The notes beneath the pieces were generated by a model, which saw only the letters and a program-made list of their open reading frames with translations, did not search any database and was not told the origin of the DNA. Below, in pieces: positions 8,623 to 17,447 of a stretch of 64,000 nt of DNA; within the stretch, counting starts at the first letter, position 1; each line of letters begins with the position of its first letter. This stretch comes from Paenibacillus sp. FSL R5-0490 (GTDB lineage: Bacteria > Bacillota > Bacilli > Bacillales > Cytobacillaceae): positions 328,808 through 392,807 of the forward strand of contig NZ_MRTQ01000001.1 in the NCBI RefSeq assembly GCF_001956215.1, given 5' to 3'. Position numbers and translations under genes: made by a program.

Positions 8623-9435
8623 ATGAAAAAGCTTGCCGGCAAAAGGATCGCGCTTTTAGGTTCACGGAAAATAGCAGAAATCAGCAAACTGGTGGAGAAT
8701 CAAGAAGGAGCTGCCGTCAGCAGACCCGCTCAGGGAACAGCTCTGCTGAAAGATGAAAAACTCAAGGATCATGTAGAAATGCTGACTCAGTGCAGTTTCG
8801 ATTGGATTATTTTTACCACCGGAATCGGTGTCGAAACCATTTATCAAACTGCTCTTGAACTGAATAGAAGTGAGGCTCTAATCAGCAGCCTCCAAAAAGC
8901 AAATATTGCAGCAAGGGGTTACAAAACAGTTAACGCTCTGAAAAAGCTTAATATCATTCCTGCAGTGAGGGACGATGATGGCAGTACAGCAGGTTTACTT
9001 CGAGAGCTCTCAGCACATTCTCTAGAAGGCATGAAAGCAGCCCTCCAGCTACACGGGGACCCGGCGCCGCGCCTAAAACAATGGCTTGAAGAAAACCAGG
9101 TGGACTATGAAGAAATTCTTCCATATACCCATATTCCTCCTGAGGAGAAAGTGATGAATCTGCTGCTGTCTGAGCTGCTTGACGGAAAGCTCGATTCCGT
9201 ATTTTTCACAAGCACTCCACAAGTACGGAATTTATTCAGCTTTGCCAGGCAAAAGAACGCAGAAGACCAATTGAAATCCTGTTTTTCAGACCAGACTGTG
9301 GCATTATCGGTTGGGAAAGTAACTGCTCAAGCTTTACATGAAGAAGGGATTGCAAGAGTCATTTTTCCGGAAGTCGAAAGGATTGGGAGTGCGGTAATTG
9401 AATTAGCACGTTTCTATACAGTAGAAGATATTTAA
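8623..9435 (+). CDS. Uroporphyrinogen-III synthase-like protein
   Basis: 270 aa, the normal HemD length. It has the two-lobed pattern of the family: RIALLGSRK at the N-terminus, FDWIIFTTGIGVETI and a C-terminal DSVFFTSTPQVRNLFSFA followed by VALSVGKVTAQALHEEGI. The predicted reaction is cyclisation of hydroxymethylbilane to uroporphyrinogen III. It sits alone, away from any hemACDBL genes, so it may be a second, accessory copy rather than the main heme enzyme. GAGGGGGAG precedes the ATG by five bases. Flanked by a repeat and a terminator, so monocistronic. Confidence 0.8.
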   Translation: MKKLAGKRIALLGSRKIAEISKLVENQEGAAVSRPAQGTALLKDEKLKDHVEMLTQCSFDWIIFTTGIGVETIYQTALELNRSEALISSLQKANIAARGYKTVNALKKLNIIPAVRDDDGSTAGLLRELSAHSLEGMKAALQLHGDPAPRLKQWLEENQVDYEEILPYTHIPPEEKVMNLLLSELLDGKLDSVFFTSTPQVRNLFSFARQKNAEDQLKSCFSDQTVALSVGKVTAQALHEEGIARVIFPEVERIGSAVIELARFYTVEDI

Positions 9436-9482
9436 GACTGATGTTTAAATTCATAATGTGCAGCAATACGGAATTTATCATG

Positions 9483-9505
9483 GAGCCTTTTTAGGCTCTT
9501 TTTCA
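9483..9505 (+). terminator. Rho-independent terminator
   Basis: Six-base stem GAGCCT/AGGCTC with a T-rich loop followed by TTTTTC. Confidence 0.75.
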
Positions 9506-9550
9506 ATAGCTTCATGTATATACAAATTTTAAAAAATTCTTTAAAAAATA

Positions 9551-9579
9551 TTGAAAAGGCTTACACATCATGATAATAT
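9551..9579 (+). promoter_or_regulatory. Extended -10 sigma-A promoter of the LacI-family regulator
   Basis: TTGAAA (9551-9556), 17-base spacer ending in TGA, TAATAT (9574-9579). Transcription should start near 9586, inside the downstream operator. Confidence 0.75.
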
Positions 9580-9582
9580 TAC

Positions 9583-9600
9583 AACGTAAACGTTTTCGTA
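9583..9600 (+). promoter_or_regulatory. LacI-family operator (autoregulation)
   Basis: AACGTAAACGTTTTCGTA matches the perfect palindrome found in front of the binding-protein gene (10662-10685) except for one central-half base. Its position over the transcription start suggests autorepression by the adjacent regulator. Confidence 0.7.
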
Positions 9601-9632
9601 ACGAAAATTCAGTAACTTAAAGCAGGTGGGAT

Positions 9633-10640
9633 ATGTCCTACACCATCAAAGATGTTGCCAAAAAGGCAAATGTCTCTATTGCAACAGTCTCCAGGATATT
9701 AAATGGCCAGGGAGGTTATTCAGAAAAAACAAAAAGCAAGGTTCTAAAAGTAATTGAAGAACTGGGCTATCAGCCAAATGCAGTGGCAAGGGGATTAATT
9801 AATAAGAGAACCCATACAATAGGGGTGCTTTTCCCAAAGCTTTCGAGCTCATTGGTTACCGATCTGCTGGATGGCATTGAAAAGGCCGCAAATGATAACG
9901 GTTCCAGTGTGATTGTCTGCCATACAGAATCAAATGGCGAAAAAACGATGAAATATCTCCAGCTGCTTATTGAAAAAAGGGTAGACGGAATCATTTTCGC
10001 TAGTGAAATTTTAAAGGATGAATATTATCAATTTGTGACCAAAACCCGCATGCCGATGATTCTGCTTTCGACAGAGTCCTATGCGTACCCGGTGCCTTTT
10101 GTAAAAGTTAACGATTTTCATGCAGCATATGCAGCAGCTAAGTATTTAATCGAAAAGGGTCATACCAGAATTGGGATGATAAGCGGGAACAAGGATGATA
10201 TCATCGCGGGGGTTCCAAGAATTGAAGGCTTTAAGAAAGCTCTGTCAGATCATAACATACCGCTGGATTCTGAGAATATTGTGTTCAGCAGGGGGTTTAC
10301 ATTCCCTTATGGTGTTGAGGGTTTGAAAAGTCTTGTCAAGCAGTTTCCGGATGTAACGGCAATATTTGCAGCAAGTGATGAAATGGCTATAGGTGCCTTA
10401 TCTGCAGCATATCAGATGGGAATAAATGTCCCAGATGAAATTTCTGTTATAGGGTATGATAACTTGAATCTTGCTGAAATGTCCACTCCTCCGTTGACAA
10501 CAGTAGGACAACCTCTTGCAAAAATGGGTGAAGCCGCTGCAGAAATGCTTTTTTCCATCTTAGAAACAGGCGACACTCCGGAAAGCCGGATAATGCAGCA
10601 TAAAATCATTGAAAGAATGAGTGTGAAAGAGAGAAAATAA
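9633..10640 (+). CDS. LacI-family transcriptional regulator of the glucoside operon
   Basis: 335 aa, standard LacI/GalR length. The N-terminal helix-turn-helix reads TIKDVAKKANVSIATVSRIL, followed by the hinge helix PNAVARGLI and a periplasmic-binding-protein-like effector domain (HTIGVLFPKL, VDGIIFASE, GYDNLNLAEM, TTVGQPLAKMGEAA). GCAGGTGGG lies just before the ATG. The two near-identical palindromes around the gene and its place at the head of a binding-protein/permease/alpha-glucosidase operon identify it as a local repressor responding to a maltose- or isomaltose-type sugar; the effector is inference. Confidence 0.9.
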   Translation: MSYTIKDVAKKANVSIATVSRILNGQGGYSEKTKSKVLKVIEELGYQPNAVARGLINKRTHTIGVLFPKLSSSLVTDLLDGIEKAANDNGSSVIVCHTESNGEKTMKYLQLLIEKRVDGIIFASEILKDEYYQFVTKTRMPMILLSTESYAYPVPFVKVNDFHAAYAAAKYLIEKGHTRIGMISGNKDDIIAGVPRIEGFKKALSDHNIPLDSENIVFSRGFTFPYGVEGLKSLVKQFPDVTAIFAASDEMAIGALSAAYQMGINVPDEISVIGYDNLNLAEMSTPPLTTVGQPLAKMGEAAAEMLFSILETGDTPESRIMQHKIIERMSVKERK

Positions 10641-10661
10641 TAACTCTCTTTTTCTCAGATC

Positions 10662-10685
10662 AATTACGTAAACGTTTACGTAATT
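10662..10685. promoter_or_regulatory. 24-bp perfectly palindromic LacI-family operator
   Basis: A perfect 24-base palindrome centred on the central CG of TAAACGTTTA (between 10673 and 10674), extended on both sides by ACG/CGT and AATT. It covers the -35 position of the promoter whose -10 is TATAAT at 10690-10695. Confidence 0.85.
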
Positions 10686-10689
10686 AATC

Positions 10690-10695
10690 TATAAT
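10690..10695 (+). promoter_or_regulatory. -10 element of the sugar operon promoter
   Basis: TATAAT 27 bases before the binding-protein start. The -35 region lies within the operator and is poor, so bound regulator should block polymerase. Confidence 0.55.
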
Positions 10696-10721
10696 ACAAA
10701 AAACACATAGGGGGATATACC

Positions 10722-11954
10722 ATGTTTAAAAAAATGACTGCAGGTGTGATGGCTTTAACTTTAGGAGCATCTTTACTGAGTGGATGTTCATCTGATGGTG
10801 CTGATGACGGTAAAGTAACGCTTGAGCTGTTCTCCAATAAATCAGAAAGCATTGAGACATACAAAGGATTGATCAAAGAATTTGAAGCGAAAAATCCGGA
10901 TATTAAGATTAAATTGGATGCACCTCCTGAAGCAGAAACAGTTTTAAAAACACGTCTGACCAAAAACGATCTTCCCGACATCATGTCTATCGCTGGTAAT
11001 GCTACATACGGCGAGCTTGGCCGTGCAGGCGTTCTTGAGGATTTTTCAGGGACAGATTTAGCTAAAACAGTTCAGCCATCCTATATTGATATGATCAATC
11101 GTCTTGTCGGACCTGAAGAAGAAGGCACTTTCGGACTTCCATATGCTACAAATGCGAATGCAGTAATTTATAACAAAGCAAAGTTTGAAGAACATGGCCT
11201 TGAAGTCCCAACTACCTGGGATGAATTCATTGCCAGCCTGGAAAAAGTAAAAGCTGCCGGTGACACACCAATCTACTTCACATTAAAAGATGCCTGGACA
11301 GGCATGATTGCATGGAACTCACTTGGCGCTAATGTAGCAGGTGAAGATTTTGCGGAAAAGAAAAACGCAGGTGAAACTTCTTTCGCGGAAAAATATGATG
11401 CAGTTGCAGATAAGATGGCTACTTTAGTTCAATATGGCCACAAGGACAATATGGGTGTCGCTTACGGGGATGGAAACAATGCATTTGCGGCTGGCAAATC
11501 TGTTTTTTACCTGCAGGGCAACTGGGCAATCCCTGAAATTCTTAAAGCAAATCCTGACATGGAACTTGGTGTATTTCCAATGCCTGTTACAAACGATCCT
11601 GCACAAAACAAACTTGTTTCTGGTGTAGATGTTCTTTTAGCAGTCAGCAAAGACACTGAGCACAAAGAAGAAGCAATGAAATTTGCTGAATTCATGATGA
11701 ATAAAGACACGGCTCAAAAGTATATTGACGAGCAGAAAGCTTTCTCAGCCATTGAAGGAGTGTATCAGGAAGATCCTGTGTTTGAAGGAATCAAAGCTAA
11801 CTTTGAAAATGGCACCATCACAAGCTTCCCCGATCACTATTACCCTGCGGGCATGGGAGCAGAAAACCTTGTTCAGGAATTCCTGATCAAGAAAGATAAA
11901 GAAAAATTCCTGAAGAAAATGGACAGCGAATGGGAAAAAGTTCAAAACCGCTAA
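10722..11954 (+). CDS. ABC transporter sugar-binding lipoprotein (family 1 extracellular solute-binding protein)
   Basis: 410 aa. Lipoprotein signal peptide with lipobox LLSGC at about residues 19-23. The mature part has the MalE-type pattern: VTLELFSNKSE, LIKEFEAKNPDIKIK, LPDIMSIAG, GLPYATNANAVIYNKAKFEEHGLEVPTTWDEF split over residues 130-165, and YLQGNWAIPEI. It is anchored outside the membrane and delivers an oligosaccharide to the permeases encoded next. First gene after the operator. A GC-rich intercistronic hairpin follows, which probably gives this gene more mRNA than the permeases. Confidence 0.9.
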   Translation: MFKKMTAGVMALTLGASLLSGCSSDGADDGKVTLELFSNKSESIETYKGLIKEFEAKNPDIKIKLDAPPEAETVLKTRLTKNDLPDIMSIAGNATYGELGRAGVLEDFSGTDLAKTVQPSYIDMINRLVGPEEEGTFGLPYATNANAVIYNKAKFEEHGLEVPTTWDEFIASLEKVKAAGDTPIYFTLKDAWTGMIAWNSLGANVAGEDFAEKKNAGETSFAEKYDAVADKMATLVQYGHKDNMGVAYGDGNNAFAAGKSVFYLQGNWAIPEILKANPDMELGVFPMPVTNDPAQNKLVSGVDVLLAVSKDTEHKEEAMKFAEFMMNKDTAQKYIDEQKAFSAIEGVYQEDPVFEGIKANFENGTITSFPDHYYPAGMGAENLVQEFLIKKDKEKFLKKMDSEWEKVQNR

Positions 11955-11961
11955 AGGCATC

Positions 11962-11994
11962 GGGCCAGGGAACCTTATGGATTTCCTGGCCTTC
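11962..11994 (+). terminator. Intercistronic hairpin between binding protein and permease
   Basis: GGCCAGG/CCTGGCC stem with no clean T run (TTCTAAAA). It looks like an mRNA-stabilising or attenuating hairpin, as commonly found after malE-type genes. Confidence 0.55.
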
Positions 11995-12012
11995 TAAAAA
12001 GGAGTTGTCGTT

Positions 12013-12876
12013 ATGAAAAAGAAAAACAGTGTGTTTCTCATCATTACCATACCCGCTTTCCTTCTTTTCTTCATTTTCCACAGCTTTCCCGCTTTGCAGG
12101 GGATTTTTTACAGCTTTACAGATTGGAAAGGGTATGGAGATTGGAATTTCGTTGGGTTAAAAAATTACTTAAACGTTTTTAAAGATGAACGGGCAGGGGA
12201 TGCCTACTTATTTACTTTTAAATTTGCCATTGTTGCGACCATTTTGGTCAATATCATAAGCCTTCTTGTGGCCATCGGGCTTAATTCCAAGATAAAGTTT
12301 CACAAAACGCTTCGGGCAATCTACTTCCTGCCTTACATTCTGAGTATCTTGATTGTTGGCTTTATCTTTAATTTTATTTTTGCTCATTTCCTGCCGCAGA
12401 TTGGCGATGCATTCGGATGGGAATTTTTGACCCGAAATATTCTTGGAAACCCGGACCTTGCCTGGATCGGAATTGTCATTGTAGCCGTTTGGCAGGCTGT
12501 ATCCTTTAATACGATTTTGTATCTTGCAGGGCTTGTGACAATTTCAGAGGATTTATATGAAGCAGCAAGCATTGACGGTGCCGGTGTCTGGACAAAGTTT
12601 TGGAAAATTACGTTTCCGCTCATCGCGCCATTTTTCACCATTAATATGGTTCTCTCATTGAAAAACTTCCTTATGGTCTTTGATCAGATTGTTGCCTTGA
12701 CTGGAGGAGGTCCTGGAAAGTCGACCGAATCCATTTCCTTGTTAATTTACAGAGGAGGATTTGAAGGCGGCGAATTTGCCTATCAATCAGCTAATGCGGT
12801 CATATACTTCATCGTCATCATCGTCTTTTCTGTTATTCAGCTGAAATTCTTAAATAAAAGAGAGGTGGAAAACTAA
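12013..12876 (+). CDS. Sugar ABC transporter permease, MalF type
   Basis: 287 aa with about six membrane segments. The EAA loop that contacts the ATPase is EAASIDGAGVWTKFWKITFP at about residues 178-197, followed by hydrophobic segments and the typical LTGGGPGKSTESISLLIY. AAGGAG precedes the ATG. It overlaps the following permease gene by one base, so the two are translationally coupled partners of one importer. Substrate is inferred from the downstream alpha-glucosidases. Confidence 0.9.
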   Translation: MKKKNSVFLIITIPAFLLFFIFHSFPALQGIFYSFTDWKGYGDWNFVGLKNYLNVFKDERAGDAYLFTFKFAIVATILVNIISLLVAIGLNSKIKFHKTLRAIYFLPYILSILIVGFIFNFIFAHFLPQIGDAFGWEFLTRNILGNPDLAWIGIVIVAVWQAVSFNTILYLAGLVTISEDLYEAASIDGAGVWTKFWKITFPLIAPFFTINMVLSLKNFLMVFDQIVALTGGGPGKSTESISLLIYRGGFEGGEFAYQSANAVIYFIVIIVFSVIQLKFLNKREVEN

Positions 12877-13697
12877 TGAATCGCAAAAAAACGAGCTGGC
12901 TTGTGACCACTCTATTAATCTTAGGTTCATTGCTCATTCTTTTTCCACTGTATTTAACCATTACCATTGCGTTTAAAACACCGCCTGAAATGGCAGGGAA
13001 TTTACTTGCTCTTCCTAAATCGTGGTCATTTGACAACTTTGCACAGGCCATCGACATGACTAATTTCTTTAATGCGTTTAAAAACAGTGCATTTGTTACA
13101 ATATTTGTTGTCATTTTTACTGTGTTAACGAACTCGCTTGTATCTTATGCCATCGCCAGAAATCTTCATAAGAAGTTTTATAAGTTCCTATACTTCTATT
13201 TTTTAAGCGCGATGTTTATTCCTTTTCCAATCATCATGCTCCCGCTTGTCAAACAGACCAGTGCATGGGGAATGGATAACCTGGTTGGATTAATCATTTT
13301 GTATATCGTCTTCAACCTTTCTTTTAATGTGTTTATCTATATTGGCTACATTCGTGCCATTCCAGTTGAACTGGAAGAAGCAGCTATTATGGACGGAGCA
13401 ACCACATGGGGTGTGTTCTGGAAAGTCATTTTTCCGCTTCTGGCACCAATGAATGCAACAGTCGCCATCATTACGAGCCTAGGCGCATGGAATGACTTCA
13501 TGCTTCCGCTTGTCCTGCTGAGCGATCGGGAAATGGCCACACTTCCCCTGGTGCAGTACATTTTCCAGGGCCAATTCAGCACAGATTATAATCTTGCATT
13601 TGCCTCCTATTTAATGGCACTTGCGCCAATGATTATTGTGTACATCTTTGCTCAAAAATGGATCATAAGCGGTGTAATGAAGGGTTCAATAAAATAA
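12876..13697 (+). CDS. Sugar ABC transporter permease, MalG type
   Basis: 273 aa with six predicted membrane segments; MalG-like start (membrane segment, then AFKTPPEM and LPKSWSFDNF). The EAA loop reads ELEEAAIMDGATTWGVFWKV. It pairs with the upstream permease (one-base overlap TAATG). No ATP-binding subunit is encoded in the operon, so the importer probably uses a shared MsmX-type ATPase encoded elsewhere, as established for B. subtilis oligosaccharide importers. Confidence 0.9.
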   Translation: MNRKKTSWLVTTLLILGSLLILFPLYLTITIAFKTPPEMAGNLLALPKSWSFDNFAQAIDMTNFFNAFKNSAFVTIFVVIFTVLTNSLVSYAIARNLHKKFYKFLYFYFLSAMFIPFPIIMLPLVKQTSAWGMDNLVGLIILYIVFNLSFNVFIYIGYIRAIPVELEEAAIMDGATTWGVFWKVIFPLLAPMNATVAIITSLGAWNDFMLPLVLLSDREMATLPLVQYIFQGQFSTDYNLAFASYLMALAPMIIVYIFAQKWIISGVMKGSIK

Positions 13698-13731
13698 AGA
13701 TGAAATTATTCTTTGATCGGAGTTGTAATAA

Positions 13732-15417
13732 TTGAACAAAACATGGTGGAAAGAAAGCGTTATTTATCAAATCTACCCAAGAAGCTTCAATGATTCAAAT
13801 GGGGACGGGATTGGCGATATCAACGGTATCACTGAAAAAATTCCATACTTAGCCGAATTGGGGATCGACGTTATCTGGCTATCCCCCGTTTACAAGTCAC
13901 CTAATGATGATAATGGCTATGACATCTCAGATTACCGTAATATTATGGATGAGTTCGGAACTATGGAAGACTTTGATGGCATGCTGGCAAAAGCCCATGA
14001 ATACGGCATCAAAATCATGATGGACCTTGTTGTTAACCATTCAAGCGATGAACATCAATGGTTCCAGGAATCGCGAAAATCTAAAGATAATCCATATCGT
14101 GATTATTATATCTGGAAAAAGACGGACAATGGCGAGCCCCCTACTAACTGGGGAGCAGCGTTTGGCGGAAGTGTATGGGAATATGATGAACAAACCGGTG
14201 AATATTATCTGCATCTGTTCAGCAAAAAGCAGCCTGACTTGAACTGGGAAAATCCTGTTCTGCGAAATGAAGTGTATGAAATGATGCGCTTCTGGCTGGA
14301 TAAAGGCATTGATGGATTCCGCATGGATGTCGTCAATTTCATTTCAAAAGATACGAGCTATCCACAAGGGAAGGTCCGTGAAGGACATAAATATGGCGAC
14401 GGCAGCAAGTATTATATGAACGGTCCAAGAATTCATGAGTTCCTGCAGGAAATGAACAAAGAAGCCCTTAGCCCGTATGATACCATTACGGTCGGCGAGA
14501 TGCCTGGTGTAACAGTTGATGAAGGTAAACTCTACACCGGCCGGGACAGAAATGAATTAAATATGGTATTCCATTTTGAACATGTGGGTCTTGGAGATGG
14601 ACAATACGGCAAATGGGATCCCCGCCCCTGGAAATTGACTGATTTGAAAGAGATCTTCAACAAGTGGCAAAAGGGCCTTGAAGAAGATGGCTGGAACAGT
14701 CTGTACTGGAGCAACCATGATCAGCCCCGCGCCATCTCCAGATGGGGAAATGATTCAGAGGAATACCGGGTAACTTCTGGTAAGATGATTGCTGTTTGCC
14801 TTCATATGATGCAGGGGACTCCTTATATTTACCAGGGCGAGGAAATCGGCATGACAAATGTTAAGTTCAATGATATCAATGATTACCGTGATATCGAAAC
14901 ATTGAATGCCTACCGTGATCTTACACCGGATTCCTTAACACATGATGAAATTTTCAAAGGCATTCATGAGAGAGGCAGGGATAATGCGAGAACGCCTGTT
15001 CAGTGGGATGCCGGCCCGAATGCAGGCTTTACAGACGGAAACCCTTGGATCAATGTGAACCCGAATTACGAGGAGATTAATGCAGAAGCAGTCTTAAAAG
15101 ACGAAGACTCTATCTTCCATTTTTATAAGAAGCTCATTCAGCTTAGAAAGCAAAATGAAGTGATTGTATATGGAACATTCGATTTACTAATGGAAGAGAA
15201 TGAGCAAATTTTTGCTTTTACACGAACTCTGGGTGATGACCAGCTGCTTGTAATCTGCAACTTCAGTGATGGAACACCGGACTTTAAGCTGCCGGGACAT
15301 GTCCTTTATTCGTCTAAGGAATTACTGATATCCAACTTGACTGCAGATGAAAATGAAGAAATTGATAACCTGACACTCAAGCCATATGAAGCTAGAGTGT
15401 ACAGTTTGAAAAAATAA
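13732..15417 (+). CDS. GH13 alpha-glucosidase, oligo-1,6-glucosidase type
   Basis: 561 aa, starting with TTG (GGAG nine bases before). Full GH13 subfamily 31 pattern: WWKESVIYQIYPRSF, DLVVNHSSDEH, nucleophile Asp199 in GFRMDVVNF, acid/base Glu256 in TVGEMPGV, and Asp330 in SNHDQPR. Val200 directly after the nucleophile is the residue associated with alpha-1,6 specificity in B. cereus oligo-1,6-glucosidase, against Ala/Thr in maltases. It has no signal peptide, so it cleaves imported isomalto-oligosaccharides in the cytoplasm. Fourth gene of the importer operon. Confidence 0.9.
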   Translation: MNKTWWKESVIYQIYPRSFNDSNGDGIGDINGITEKIPYLAELGIDVIWLSPVYKSPNDDNGYDISDYRNIMDEFGTMEDFDGMLAKAHEYGIKIMMDLVVNHSSDEHQWFQESRKSKDNPYRDYYIWKKTDNGEPPTNWGAAFGGSVWEYDEQTGEYYLHLFSKKQPDLNWENPVLRNEVYEMMRFWLDKGIDGFRMDVVNFISKDTSYPQGKVREGHKYGDGSKYYMNGPRIHEFLQEMNKEALSPYDTITVGEMPGVTVDEGKLYTGRDRNELNMVFHFEHVGLGDGQYGKWDPRPWKLTDLKEIFNKWQKGLEEDGWNSLYWSNHDQPRAISRWGNDSEEYRVTSGKMIAVCLHMMQGTPYIYQGEEIGMTNVKFNDINDYRDIETLNAYRDLTPDSLTHDEIFKGIHERGRDNARTPVQWDAGPNAGFTDGNPWINVNPNYEEINAEAVLKDEDSIFHFYKKLIQLRKQNEVIVYGTFDLLMEENEQIFAFTRTLGDDQLLVICNFSDGTPDFKLPGHVLYSSKELLISNLTADENEEIDNLTLKPYEARVYSLKK

Positions 15418-15421
15418 TGAC

Positions 15422-15446
15422 AGGGCCTTTTTAGGGCCCTTTTTTA
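15422..15446 (+). terminator. Terminator/attenuator between the two GH13 genes
   Basis: Six-base stem AGGGCC/GGCCCT, T-rich loop, then TTTTTT. It probably lowers expression of the second glucosidase. Confidence 0.75.
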
Positions 15447-15475
15447 CGAAGAATTGATGATAATGAGGTGGGCCT

Positions 15476-17095
15476 GTGAGTAAAAAGTGGTGGAAAGAAG
15501 CTGTTGTATATCAAATTTACTGGAGAAGCTTTTTTGATTCCGATGGTGATGGCTATGGTGATTTAAGAGGGGTTATAAAAAAGCTTGATTATATTAAGAA
15601 TCTTGGCGCTGATGTGATTTGGCTGAATCCCTTTTATCAATCACCAGACCGGGATAATGGCTATGATATTTCAGATTATTATGGGATTATGGAAAAAGCC
15701 GGTGATATGGCAGCTTTCGATGAGCTGATCCACGAAATACATCAGCGTGGGATGAAGGTCATTATGGATCTGGTTGTGAACCATACTTCTGACCAGCATC
15801 CCTGGTTTTTAGAATCACGCTCCTCAAAAAATAATCCGAAAAGAGATTGGTATATTTGGAAGGATCCAAAGGATGGCAGGGAGCCAAATAATTGGCGCTC
15901 CTATTTTGCTCCATCCTGCTGGGAATGGGACAAAACAACAGGACAATATTATTATCATTCCTTTGCAGTCGAACAGCCGGATCTTAATTGGGAAAATCCT
16001 GAACTGCGCCAGGAAATCTACAGAATGATGCGCTTCTGGCTGGATAAAGGCATTAACGGGTTTCGAATGGATGTGATTAATTTACTGGCCAAAAGAGAAG
16101 ATTTATCAGATGCTGAGAATCCTTATGATATAAGCTACCTGGCCAATAACCCCGGAATCCATGACTATCTTCAGGAAATGCACAGTGAAGTCCTTCAGCA
16201 TTATGATGTGATGACTGTGGGTGAGATCCCGTTTGTTTCACCAGAAGAGGGACTGCTCTATGTGGATGAAAGCAGAAATGAACTGAACACTCTGTTCCAT
16301 TTTCAGGTGGCAGATGAAATGCCGGTATGGGATATGCTGAGATTCAAGGAAATCCAAACAAGCTGGCATGAAGGCCTTAAGCAAAAAGGGTGGAATTCGC
16401 AATTCCTTAACAACCATGATCACACAAGACAGGTTACCCGCTATGGAAATGATAGCCAGTACCATATTCAGTCTGCGAAGCTTTTGGCAGCTATGATTCA
16501 TACCTTGCCTGGAACTCCTTATATCTATCAGGGCGAAGAAATCGGCATGACAGGTGTGAGATTTGATTCCATTAATGACTACAATGATATTGCTATGAAA
16601 AATAAATATCATGAAGAAGTTTCAAAAGGGCGTGATCCTCAGGAGGTTTTTGAAAGCTTATTGCTTTTGAGCCGTGATAACTCCAGGACGCCGATGCAGT
16701 GGAACGCCAGCAGCCAGGCAGGCTTTACAGCTGGTGAGCCATGGATCAAAGTGAATCCGAATTATAAAGAAATCAATGCCGAAGCAGCTCTGAAGGATCC
16801 AGACTCGGTGTATTATTTTTACCAAAAGCTGATAGAATTAAGAAAACAAAACGAGGTTATGGTTTACGGAGACTATAAGGATCTATTGCAAGATGATGAA
16901 CACTTGTATGTTTATACACGCTCCTATAAAGATGTAACCTGGCTGATTGTTTTAAACCATGGCGACGAGCAGCAGGCGTTCACATTTGATGGCTTTGCAA
17001 ATCGGGAACTGATTCTTTCTAATTATAATAATGACTTTGGTAAAAATGAAGAAATACTGCTTCCGCATGAAGCAAGAATTTATAAGATTCGATGA
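15476..17095 (+). CDS. GH13 alpha-glucosidase, second copy
   Basis: 539 aa with a GTG start and GAGGTGGG upstream. It shares the overall GH13 subfamily 31 layout with the previous gene: Asp199 in GFRMDVINL (Val200 again suggesting alpha-1,6 linkages), Glu250 in TVGEIPFV, and Asp315. The segment after the conserved NHD is HTR instead of the usual QPR, and the region between nucleophile and acid/base is about six residues shorter, so the active-site rim differs from the first enzyme. Probably a paralogue with altered chain-length or linkage preference; cytoplasmic. Confidence 0.88.
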   Translation: MSKKWWKEAVVYQIYWRSFFDSDGDGYGDLRGVIKKLDYIKNLGADVIWLNPFYQSPDRDNGYDISDYYGIMEKAGDMAAFDELIHEIHQRGMKVIMDLVVNHTSDQHPWFLESRSSKNNPKRDWYIWKDPKDGREPNNWRSYFAPSCWEWDKTTGQYYYHSFAVEQPDLNWENPELRQEIYRMMRFWLDKGINGFRMDVINLLAKREDLSDAENPYDISYLANNPGIHDYLQEMHSEVLQHYDVMTVGEIPFVSPEEGLLYVDESRNELNTLFHFQVADEMPVWDMLRFKEIQTSWHEGLKQKGWNSQFLNNHDHTRQVTRYGNDSQYHIQSAKLLAAMIHTLPGTPYIYQGEEIGMTGVRFDSINDYNDIAMKNKYHEEVSKGRDPQEVFESLLLLSRDNSRTPMQWNASSQAGFTAGEPWIKVNPNYKEINAEAALKDPDSVYYFYQKLIELRKQNEVMVYGDYKDLLQDDEHLYVYTRSYKDVTWLIVLNHGDEQQAFTFDGFANRELILSNYNNDFGKNEEILLPHEARIYKIR

Positions 17096-17126
17096 AACTA
17101 ATCAAAATACTCTATGTGCAAATAAC

Positions 17127-17153
17127 AGCCGGCATCCGAAAATGCCGGCTTCT
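17127..17153 (+). terminator. Terminator of the sugar operon
   Basis: Nine-base perfect stem AGCCGGCAT/ATGCCGGCT with six-base loop, then TCTTT. Confidence 0.75.
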
Positions 17154-17157
17154 TTAG

Positions 17158-17316
17158 TTAATTCATCTCTCCATCACTGGTTCTTCTGTCTGTTTTCTCG
17201 GGAGGAATCTTAGATAGCTGGTCCATAGGCTCCATCATAGATTCAAGGAGACTTCCTTTAACTAGGTTTTCTTCATTAATATTATTCGACTGAACATTCC
17301 CGCGGTTGTCCATCAT
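17158..17316 (-). CDS. Small acidic hypothetical protein (52 aa)
   Basis: Reads MMDNRGNVQSNNINEEN..., ending RRTSDGEMN. GAGGTG lies two bases before the first ATG (17314-17316) and five before the second (17313), a good ribosome site. The composition (Met, Asn, Glu, Ser; no membrane segment, no Cys) is plausible for a real small protein and the frame ends just beyond the sugar-operon terminator. No family recognised. Its own terminator would be the palindrome at 17127-17150 read on the minus strand. Confidence 0.6.
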   Translation of the reverse strand: MMDNRGNVQSNNINEENLVKGSLLESMMEPMDQLSKIPPEKTDRRTSDGEMN

Positions 17317-17447
17317 TTCACCTCATTTTATATTTTCACATAGAGTTTACTTCCAGCTTTGTGATTATTCCAAAAGCCGAAAAGTCATAGGTTAAATTCC
17401 CTCTCAATGGAGATAATGGAATCAAAAAGTTCTTTTGGAGAAGACTA

